From Fistularia commersonii (taxonomy: Eukaryota > Chordata > Actinopteri > Syngnathiformes > Fistulariidae), in contig JBBMNZ010000028.1 of assembly GCA_037954325.1 (NCBI GenBank), positions 8,704,501 to 8,768,500 on the forward strand: 64,000 bases of DNA, given 5' to 3'. Each line of letters opens with the position of its first letter. Position 1 is the stretch's first letter. This document shows, one piece after another, positions 55,522 to 64,000 of the stretch. A program made the position numbers and the translations under genes. The notes beneath the pieces were generated by a model that saw only the letters and a list, made by a program, of their open reading frames with translations, did not search any database and was not told the origin of the DNA.

Positions 55522-56752
55522 TAAATATCACCTTCCCAGTCTCATTTAGCTCATACTAGCTCTCCATAGCAAATGACACAACAGGGACAGTATTTTTTTC
55601 TTAAAGCATAACCAAATGGGATATCATCTTTCAAAATCAGTGGTGAAAATTATGACGTCACCCGAAATGCGCGCATCACACCTCCGGGTCTCGAACTGCT
55701 CCCCCCCTCCTTTTTTTCTCTGGACAACGCAATTGCCAACTCCGTCATCGGATGGACGCCCTTCGCTTTTCCTCCCACAGTCCAGAAATAGATTCATTGA
55801 GGACTAAATTGTCTGGTGGTGTGAATGAGGAAGTGAATGGTTGGTTGTTGCAAAGAAGCACATTTCTCCCCGCCTGGGTTCACGTTCCATCAGGGGAAGT
55901 GCCTGGGACCCCATATTTCTTGACTACTTTCTCCTGTGAAGTTCCAAGAGAGAAAATAAGATGTCAACTGTCGTGACAACCTCCGACCACATTGAGGAGG
56001 CGTCTTGTTTACTCTGTATAACAGCATGACCATGTACGGAAAAATACAATTCTGTACACGCTCACGATGTCCTGCACTGAATGGAATCAGCTGGACTTGC
56101 AAGTCCGGTTTCCGGTAGGCAGCCTCAAACACACTTCAATGTGATCACTCATGGTGGAATAGTATTATCGTGATCTCGGATTGGCTGTCCTGCATGTCAA
56201 TCAAGTACCAAATGCCACAGTGCGCACGGACGGTAGACTACTTTCTTAATGACATGCGATCTACACACGCTACCTGTACCTTGTGAGCGGTCATCCATTT
56301 GAAAGGCAGGGCTCCGATATCGACCCGCGATTGACAGGTAAAGCACCCGATGTGACTCCTGCGCCAGGTTAAACCCCCGAATCTCGCAAGACAAATTGCA
56401 TAGAGAATGAGCGGCTCAGTTGTTGAGCTTCCAGTGGCATTTACCGACGACGCAACGTTTACTTCCAGGGGTCAGAAAGTGTCCAGAACTTTGGTGCTGA
56501 TTTCTACTTCCTGTCTCGTACATTGTGGATCGAGAAGCTGCGGTTTGCCCTCGATGTAACTCTGACAGAAAACAAACTGAAGCACTGGTTTCTGTGTTGT
56601 ATTCCATCTGAATGAACAAAGAAAGGGACTTTTTTCGGTACTGTAGTCTGAGTCGGAAAGACCCTTGACCTTCTAAAAAAAATAAAAAGATATGAAAACT
56701 GGCCCTGCCTGATCCGGCTCACACAAACATGCCTCCCCCGAGGGCAAACATA
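55522..56752. other. Unique stretch, no supportable gene
   Basis: 56165-56365 has paired 'tgtcaatcaagta' and 'cgattgacaggtaaag' words like those flanking short fish elements, but no boundaries can be set. Confidence 0.4.
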
Positions 56753-56762
56753 CGCACACACG

Positions 56763-56828
<66 letters not shown>

Positions 56829-56846
56829 CACGCACACACAGACACA
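56753..56846. repeat. Long (CA)n microsatellite with a CGCG segment
   Basis: A CA tract of about 35 units plus a 'cgcacgcgcgcgc' segment on the left. It explains the Cys/Val tail of the 169-codon minus frame. Confidence 0.95.
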
Positions 56847-57797
56847 GGCCTTCCACTGCAATGCTGGTGAAAAAAAAAGAATGAAAGAAGTATTCATGAC
56901 GCATTTTCCCGCAGACCTCCCATAGACCAGGACGAAAAAGACTTCGTCCTCATCACCGTCATGATCGATTATGATCTTTAATTTCAAAGCGTCGAACGGA
57001 GAGTAACAGCCTCCAGCTGGCGACTCCCGCGGATGGTCAAAATTATATTGAAAAATAAGCAAATCAGGTTTTTGCATTTTCGTGAGAGTATTGTGCCCTC
57101 GAGGAAAATAATCTTCAATATTAAATTTTTTAAAAACAGACTTTTTTGGTTCGTCAGATGAAAATAAAGAATATCCCTCCACCCTGTTTTTTTTGGTCTC
57201 TTTACCAGAACAACATCAGATCAATGAGTCCCGTGTCCCGGAACAATTATGTCACATATGCTGACAGACATCATTTATGCTAAATGATAGTCAATCCAAA
57301 TGGATCAGTGAAATAATAATAATAATAAATAAATCAAAGTCAATAATAAGTAAATGGCCATTCTGAATCCGGGGTGTTATAACACTTCCATTAAAGTACA
57401 TTGTATATTTCAAAAGATTTGTTGGTTGGAACTGCAAGTTACATAGTATTTGTATTTATTTATTTTCTGTAAATATATCAAACTATACTAAAAAGCATTT
57501 AGAAATTCGAATTTATTACATTGTCAGTGGGCGGATGTGCTGTCAGCTGTCGAACACGGATTGGTGCAGATAACGTCGTTCCTTCGGGGAACCCGTTCAA
57601 TCGGCGGAGGGCAGCCGCCGCAGATGGAGGCAGGACGGAACTCTGGAAATAACAATCACAGACTGAGCGCCAGCAGAGGGAGGCGGAGCAGAAGAGGGAG
57701 AGCGATTGGAAGACATGGAAATATCTGTCCATCTATGTGAAAGTCGGCGCACCGCTGGGTCTCTGACCGTCCTCTCGGATATCTCTCCGTTCCTTAC
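56847..57797. other. Unique stretch, no supportable gene
   Basis: The minus frame at 56673-57182 is open through unique DNA (56850-57180) before entering the CA tract, but no domain or codon bias supports it. Confidence 0.4.
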
Positions 57798-57878
57798 CCA
57801 GATGAACCCCATTATTGCACAAACTACAGATTTGGTTACAGGTTCATCTCTGAAGTCATTTCTCAGTTGAATCTGCCT
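57798..57878 (-). other. Exon-like interval (81 nt, open)
   Basis: On the minus strand a pyrimidine-rich acceptor ('ccccttttttgagtccaaaccag') — given here only as context — precedes 27 open codons, including RNDFRDEPVTKSVVCAIMGF. A donor-like 'catctgg|gtaagg' follows. It begins and ends on codon boundaries. No family is recognised, and 27 open codons are expected by chance about one time in four. Confidence 0.17.
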
Positions 57879-58220
57879 CTGGTTTGGACTCAAAAAAGGG
57901 GAAAACGCCCAAAAATGACAGCCGTGATTTGCTTACCTCTCACTGACATAGTCTACACATGTAAATTCAAGACACTGAAACGAAAGAATGTGTCACATTT
58001 TTCTTTTCATTTTGAGTGAGATGAGGGGATTATGGAAATATTTGTCTAACAATATGGGAAATGATGGAAGGAGTTATTGTATGCCTGATGGCAAATGTGA
58101 CAGATCCCGTCTAATTCCAAGATTCAGGGAAGCCCTGAAAAAATTTTTGGTGTTTCACAGATTAACTGTCATCTTTTCATGTATTTTTTGGGGTCGGACA
58201 AGTTACAGAGAAATTATCAA
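57879..58220. other. Unique stretch, no feature
   Basis: No repeat or supported frame. Confidence 0.5.
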
Positions 58221-58221
58221 A

Positions 58222-58440
58222 TGAATTAGATGCTTCGTGATTAATAACACAAAATTAATCACATATTGAAATGTAATTGAAACTAAAGTTTCTTTGATGA
58301 ATGGCTCGATATAAATAAGCTTGGATGATCCTGTTTGTTTTCCCATCAGTCCATCACAATGTCCAGTGCAAATTAAAGTGCGATAACGCACCTACATTTT
58401 CGAGCTACATTTGTGTTAATCAAAATTAACACGTTAGTGT
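58222..58440. repeat. TTAATC-type interspersed repeat, decayed
   Basis: 'gtgattaataacacaaaatt', 'aatcacatattgaaatgtaa', 'gtgcgataacgcacc' and 'gtgttaatcaaaattaacac' resemble a fish repeat of 'cgattaatcgc / gcgttaac' words. Related words occur at 24080-24140. Confidence 0.3.
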
Positions 58441-59304
58441 CCCAGCCCAAGTGTCTACATCTGCACCGATGCGATAAACACTGGACAGCTCTGTAGCCCC
58501 AAACTAAATCAAGATGGCGGACGCATCGACACCCTCGGGTCTGAAAACATCCGGGCATCGCTCCAGAAGCACACACTCGTAGGCGGGTCTCTCCGGTTCT
58601 GCATTGTGAGCTACGGCTATAATCGCTGGCCAGCGCCTGGACTGGATGGGGGGCCGGGTGGGTGTGGAGAGCAAAACACGTCAACACCAGCACATTTGGC
58701 CTGTTTTTTTACCAAAGCGTGATTCTTTAGAGGCTGATACATGTCACACAAAGGGAAATGCAACACATTATTTGCAGAATGGAAGTTTTCGCTCATTGTT
58801 ATTGTAGAGTTTGACTGCACGGTGACCCTCGGGCCCAGCAGCACTTTGAGCAGACCAATGAAATCCACCGCTTTGTTGACATCACCAGGTCATGTGACGA
58901 TCAAGCTACGGGTGTTGAGGCCGGAGCGAGAACGACAAAGCGGCATCATCGTTTGATACAGGATAATAACCGCATGCATCCAAAGTACTGCAATTACAAT
59001 TAGATAAAAAATAAATCTAATCTTAACAATCAGCTAATAGACACAATAACTCATTAATTTAAATAATGACCTGGAAAATACTGCGACAGATATTTTTAAC
59101 GGGGCTCATGCGTGAAATGCACTGCGGCGTCTCTCTTAATGCGGAGGTTGGGATTATATCCGCTGTAGGGGGTTGAAGGTATTTAATAAACACAGAAAGG
59201 CACGGCATCAAAGACCCAGGAGTGTAAGCGGATCATCTGTGGGAGCGGCAGTGACGGGAAAATGGTCTCACGGTTATGAAGAGCTTCACACTAGATAGCA
59301 TTTG

Positions 59305-59305
<1 letters not shown>
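58441..59305. other. Unique stretch, no supportable gene
   Basis: Frames of up to 106 codons on the minus strand are unrecognised. Confidence 0.45.

Positions 59306-59352
<47 letters not shown>
59306..59352. repeat. (CA)n microsatellite
   Basis: A CA tract with one 'aaac' interruption. Confidence 0.95.
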
Positions 59353-60114
59353 GTTGTGCATCAATGGCAGCAGATCTCAAAACATCAAACATGACTGATT
59401 GACAGCGACTGAAGTTGGTTCAAGTCCGCTGCCCTCACACACTGACAGGTTTCTACGGCGACTAGCCACACCAACTCTTCCCCACTGGCGATGGGGAAAA
59501 TCCTGGCAGAACATCGAGCAAATATTCTTTTTCTGCATCCTCAGTTTTAGCAGAGGCATGAGCGGTGCGCTAAATGTGAGCCACAATGGGGACAGCAGCG
59601 CCCCTGTAGGCAGAGCCCACCATCGCTCTAATACCCCAGTAACACAACAGGAGGTGCAAGAAAAACAAACACTGCAAACCTGACGGCGAGCCAGGATTTT
59701 ATTGGCCAAAAGCAGAGGGACCTTTTAATAAAATAAAATTTCAATAAAATAAGTGTGTGTGTGTGGCGGCTGATGATTGAAGTCTGGATCCATTATAATA
59801 CCTGCCAGGAGCCCCACTGTTGTAATTCAGTGGTAATAACCAGGCGGAAAATAAGTTTTATGGGACACAAATGAACCAATGAATCACCGTAGAGGCTGAT
59901 AAATCCATTACAGGTTCCATTTCCAGCCTCAAATCGTATCCAGTGGTTTTTATGTTCCGTTTTATATCTTTGTTTTTTTGTGTATCTACAAATAACTCTG
60001 GATGACTGAGCGATGGATGTGTTCATAAACTCCTTTGAACATGACTCAATGCCTTAATGTCACACAGATACATTTCTACAGATTTCGAACTTGCCGAGCT
60101 ACACCCAAATCTAA
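59353..60114. other. Unique stretch, no supportable gene
   Basis: Opposed frames of 94 and 110 codons at 59377-59709 are unrecognised. Confidence 0.45.
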
Positions 60115-60330
60115 TCAATCAGTCATCAGTTATCTACAGCGGGGGTCCCGGCAGGGTCTTACCTGGACCTGTCAATCACAGAGCCACATATAGACATCCA
60201 ACCATTCCCCCTCCCATTTACACCTACAGGCGATTACAAGCCATAAATGAACCTGCTGACTGTTTTTGGACTGAAGACGGAGAAAATGCAGAGAACCCAG
60301 GCAGCAGAACACCCGCCCTCACGGGAGTTT
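60115..60330 (-). mobile_element. (GATG)-tailed SINE-like repeat
   Basis: 'ggtcccggcagggtcttacc', 'tggacctgtcaatcacagag', 'ccacatatagacatccaac' and 'ctgactgtttttggactgaa' cover body and middle section in reverse order. Confidence 0.72.
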
Positions 60331-61811
60331 ATTTCCTGATAATGACATCTTTAAAAACAGACTGAAAACATGAAATCTGATGGAGGCAATAATTTGCTTC
60401 TGCATCTGTCGGATTCCACGATCCGTGTGGCTGCATCCAGAATGAGGCCAGTGCATCATGATCACCTCTTCATGTGACGGGGAAGAAAAATGATGCAAAT
60501 TACCATTATTTTTTTTTCCAAGTGAGGCAGAACGAGTGATGAAGAGCGGGAAAGACCAAGCGAACAATGTGATGATAACAATGACGATCAATGACACCGG
60601 ATCCAGAATCTCCCCTGTGTTTATGCAAATAAGGAGAGCAGACGAGACGAGGACTAGCATCCAGACAGTTTGAATAAATTTAGCAGAGCAGCGCGATCTG
60701 CCAGTTTCTACCAGATGGGTGAAAAACCTCCAGCGCGTCCAGCCCTCCCAGTGAGGGTCGGCCGGTCGGTCATCATAATTATCACCGGCGTGCCAACAGG
60801 CGCCACCGATAGGCGGGTGCGAGGCCAGCCGCCGTCGCCCCGGAGCCCGGCCAGATCTCATTTACCTCCCTGAGCAGCGGCGCTCCTCCCAGCAGAGGCG
60901 ACGGCACCAAGATCAGCCCGCAATCTGTTAACTAGCTGGCAGGGATCGATAGAAAAGTCATCCGTGGCCTGTTCTCCCAGCGTGAATCAGTAACACGTCG
61001 ACGGGCGGTTTGGCGGAACAATAAATTCATCCTTCACCGGGCCTCGGAGAAAAACGATTTTAAAAAAAAAAAAAAAAGTAATTTGTGAAAAATCTAGAAG
61101 TTCATTCAGCTCAGCTTTGGGGATGTTAGGTGAATGTTTGTTGACCAAACAATAAGAGAAAAAAAAAAAGTCCAGACTTATGAATTGGAGATGGGTGAAT
61201 AAATCAGATAGTGGGCATCCAAATCCCAGGAGCTGGATATTATATCTTCTACAGCTTTCTTTTTTCTGTAAGTCATAGAAATAAGAATATGTACCCCTTT
61301 ATGGAGCTGGAAATCGGTAAAGGTTTGTTGTTCGGCTTCATCAACAACAGAGCAGATGGTCATCGATCAGCACGTCCAATGATATCTGGTCTGTTGACAA
61401 ATGCATTGTACACTGTCGTTACACTATTATTACCAACACATAACTGAAGCAGAGAGCACATATTATGATATATAACAGCCAATTTTCTCACCCCACTTAG
61501 AAAGAATAGGCTGTATAAGCATGAAGTGCACTTTTTGTTGTTGTTCTTTCCTGTCCTCACTTCCTCGCGTGTGCACTTTCCAGCGAAGATAAATGATTGT
61601 AGTTTACTAAACTAAGCGCAGTTTGGGAAGCGTGGCGACGGCGGCTTCACAAAAGAACATGCAGAGTCAGACAAAGCGGCGCCGCAGTGGGACTCTACCT
61701 CAGCCCTGAAAGTCCAGTGTGAAGATACACCTTCCTAATTCCAGGAGGCGCCCAGAGGAGAGAGAGAGAGAGAAACAATCCCGCAAATATTAAGACTAAT
61801 TTGAACACTGT

Positions 61812-61814
<3 letters not shown>
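60331..61814. other. Unique stretch, no supportable gene
   Basis: An octamer-like 'atgcaaat' occurs twice (about 60493 and 60624). 60690-60900 is CpG-rich. A 180-codon minus frame (60319-60861) covers both repeat and CpG-rich DNA and is unrecognised. Confidence 0.4.

Positions 61815-61846
<32 letters not shown>
61815..61846. repeat. (TG)n microsatellite
   Basis: A TG tract. Confidence 0.95.
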
Positions 61847-62035
61847 GTGCCAAGGGGTTTTCTTGCGTAACGTGGCAACTGCACACACACGCATCTCTGC
61901 ACATGCACATCCAAACCCTTAAATACTGAGATACGAGCTGACACGTCGAGGGGCCGAGCGCACTAGATCAGACTAGCGTACAGCTCCCGCCTCCAGCAAC
62001 CTAACTCAATGTTCTTTATTCCTTTATTGCGACAG

Positions 62036-62083
62036 GAGGAGCGAAAAGTGCACGAAATGCTCGGAGCCCTGGGCCAATCACAG
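62036..62083 (+). other. Microexon-like interval (48 nt)
   Basis: A branch-point-like 'cctaactcaat' (about 62000-62010) and the pyrimidine tract 'gttctttattcctttattgc' lead to 'gacag'. Then 16 open codons follow (EERKVHEMLGALGQSQ), and a moderate donor 'cacag|gtattg'. It is the best-formed acceptor I noticed in the window, but no protein family is recognised. Confidence 0.2.
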
Positions 62084-62469
62084 GTATTGTCCGCTGCGGG
62101 CCGAAACCAACCCACTCAACGCTCGCCGCCCCTAAAGAGACGATTAGTGACGAAGCCGACCAAAAGTAAAACGATTCCACCAGTCATTAAATTAACGCAG
62201 TGCAACTCCGAGCTTTCAACCCTAAGCAGATATCGGCACAGTCGGGTAGCTTTAAGTGATGCTGGTTTTAAAAGAAAGGAGGAGATTGAAGGTGAATCAC
62301 ACTGATGCGGCAGAACTTCCAGCGGGAAGCGAAACATTGTCCCGCTCCAAAACCAAAATGATAATCTTTGCAGGTTTGCGGTTTGTTCTCTTTGTGTCCA
62401 TCAGGGATCGTTGCTGATATTTAGTACTTTTTTTGCGCCTGCTCAGGCAAGAGCTGATGCTAAAGAGAT
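62084..62469. other. Unique stretch, no feature
   Basis: The frame from the exon-like interval stays open to 62305, but its composition gives no support. Confidence 0.45.
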
Positions 62470-62770
62470 GAGATGAAACAACTTTATTTATCCCGAAGGA
62501 AATTGTTGTGCCAGGGTTTCAAGCAAAACCATAAAAATAATAGATAATAGTAGGAAGGAGGGAGAATAAGAAATACAATAAAAAATAAATTGTCAAGGTT
62601 AAGGCTTTCAAGTCTTTTAAGGTCTTAAGTTCAAAGATTTGAAGATTCCCTGCGGCTGAGGGAAGAGGAATTAAAAAGTTAAAAAAAATTAAAACATGGA
62701 GTTGACAGATTGACGGCCACCAATCGAACAGGTTGTCATCAAGGAGTGTCATACCCAACAGAAGAATCAA
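62470..62770 (-). mobile_element. Rex1-like LINE 3' end remnant
   Basis: 'gagatgaaacaactttattt' and 'atcccgaaggaaattgttgt' parallel the reversed 3' ends at 9333 and 25346 ('ataactttattgatcccca'). A decayed 'ccctgcggctgagggaag' (about 62648-62665) recalls the 'gatggccgcgggcaaa' site of the Rex1-like C-terminus. Confidence 0.5.
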
Positions 62771-63580
62771 TCTCGCCTTAAAAGAAAAACAAAAAAAAAA
62801 CTAGGGCGCTGCATGTTAGCTCAGGCGCCCCCGCAAAAGCTCTTCCCTTTGGTTTGAAAAGGAGCCACAGACCAGGAAGCAGGTATACCATCACCTCCAT
62901 TTCTTCCACTCATTTAAAACAGTATCATGCTAAATTAGCACAGCTCTGTTTTTACCGCCCTGCCCACACTGCAAATGCACTATGAAGAGACAGACAACCA
63001 CCAAAAACCGCGTTGCGCCGAGTCGTAATCGAACTGTGTTATGAAAAAGCGACATCAATGCTGCACATTGGTGCCCCTTGGAGGAGGAGCATTTTCAGTA
63101 CTAAACTTACAGAACATCCCCGGGTTACATATATTCTTTGTGCAAGCAATGCATAATATTTTCCATATACATCAATATTTTCCATATACAGGACAGTAAG
63201 TATTATTGTGTTACCCATAAGCTACATTTTAATGGATTAGTCCTCCTCTTCTACCTCCTCCTGCTTCGACTGCTTTCCAAAAACTCCCAATATATCAACT
63301 GGCCATGTCTTTATTTCTGCTAAAAATAACTTCAAACTTTCTCTTCTTGCTTTTCTTTTTAACCTCGTACTTCTTTGTGAAACACTGTATTGTATGTTTT
63401 ACATTTTAAATTAGTCTTTCACTGCATGTGTATGAGGAGACCTGGAGCCTTGATACTTTTTGTCAGCACTACATATTTTACATGAAAAAAATAAAATTAC
63501 AGTCTGTAACTGTCTATCCAGAACACAAATGACTGAGCCTTATATTCATCAGTTATTACGAAACATCAAGCCAAGAAGGG
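62771..63580. other. Unique stretch, no supportable gene
   Basis: 63000-63080 has a decayed repeat-head look ('gagtcgtaatcgaactgtg'). Otherwise AT-rich with short frames. Confidence 0.4.
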
Positions 63581-63589
63581 CGGGAGGTA

Positions 63590-64000
63590 TGACAGAACCA
63601 CAGCAAAACCATTGCTACTAACCAAATAGCTAATGAAGGCTAGCCTATTTGTAGCCTGTGATGTAAAGAAATGAATAAAGTGCGCTAAAGCAAGATCACG
63701 GTTGTCAGGTACCAACAGTCAGTTAGAATAAGCCAAAAATTTAGCTGAGGGTAGCTAATAGCAGTTTGGAGGAGGGTAACTAATGCTGGAAAAAACTGAA
63801 AAAGGCTAATTTTAGCCAAGCTAGGCTAATGGCTGCTAATATATTCCAATCTACAGGCAGTATATATCACACACTGGCAAATAATGTTATTGTGGTATGT
63901 CGAGACCACAGTTGTTATATTATGTGGCAAGGCATGTTTTATTGATGCTAAAAACATCTGCTAACAAAAGCTTATGTTAGCATCAATGAACAGTTGACAT
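63590..64000. repeat. 'gctaat/gctag' word-rich degenerate array
   Basis: 'agctaatgaaggctagcc', 'gagggtagctaatagcag', 'gagggtaactaatgctgg', 'aaggctaattttagcc', 'aagctaggctaatgg' and 'ctgctaatat' recur within ~260 bp. It may be a degenerate tandem array continuing past the right edge. Confidence 0.35.

Noticed and set aside
56673..57182. 169-codon minus-strand frame
   Set aside because: About a third is CA-microsatellite read-through. The unique part has no domain, no splice support and no codon bias visible by eye.
60319..60861. 180-codon minus-strand frame
   Set aside because: It starts in CpG-rich unique DNA and ends near a SINE-like repeat. No recognised domain, and CpG-rich DNA lowers stop frequency.
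1..64000. Operons, ribosome-binding sites, riboswitches, phage or viral gene blocks
   Set aside because: The dense vertebrate retroelements and microsatellites, and the absence of closely packed long frames, exclude a prokaryotic or viral genome segment.

Overview
The window looks like gene-poor, non-coding nuclear DNA from a teleost fish. The evidence is a dense, fish-type set of dead transposable elements: Rex3-like and Rex1/Babar-like LINEs, an RTE-type LINE ending in the 'gcgacccctgagggg' tail, tRNA-headed repeats with (GATG)n tails, hAT elements starting CAGGGGT, and a Tc1-like element. Long CA/TG, AT, GGAT and poly-G microsatellites fill in between them. The genus cannot be read from the sequence. 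I found no intact protein-coding gene, functional tRNA or rRNA, CRISPR array or virus-like gene block. Every longer open frame is a decayed transposon, a microsatellite read-through or an unsupported chance frame. All family names come from recalled consensus features and were not searched.

Layout. 1-5 kb: a degenerate ~22-bp tandem array, a 58-bp tandem duplication and a dead RTE-type LINE (about 3105-4460). 5-13 kb: a terminal-inverted-repeat element (MITE-A) at about 5983-6289, a Rex1-like LINE 3' half (9326-10315), a long CA array and a 248-bp element with 27-bp inverted repeats (12939-13186). 13-21.7 kb: LINE tails, a hAT-type MITE with a perfect 8-bp target duplication (17960-18288), and a dead Tc1-like transposon (about 20658-21632) split by a (GATG)n-tailed repeat. 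23-27.4 kb: a Rex3-like fragment and a longer Rex1-like element (25341-27360) that carries a second MITE-A copy. 27.4-33 kb: mostly unique sequence, partly CpG-rich. 33-43 kb: a CpG-rich MITE candidate, LINE tails, a nested L2-type tail and two hAT-type elements (40355-41203 and 42028-42689). 43-64 kb: largely unique, with a LINE fragment (46284-46705), a (GATG)-tailed repeat (51838-52112), an RTE tail nested in a LINE tail with a 16-bp duplication (54260-54720), a near-perfect 183-bp tandem duplication (55143-55521) and several weak exon candidates.

No genes act together here. What can be read is an insertion history: several elements sit inside older ones, and target duplications and paralogous empty sites fix their order. 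About 17 of 19 (GATG)-tailed repeats lie in the minus orientation. That could mean the window is intronic in a plus-strand gene, but this is inference only. I see no convincing new biological system. The most useful new items are the MITE-A family with its acidic coding-like core, the 12939-13186 inverted-repeat element, the exact insertion boundaries, and four exon-like intervals to test with RNA data.
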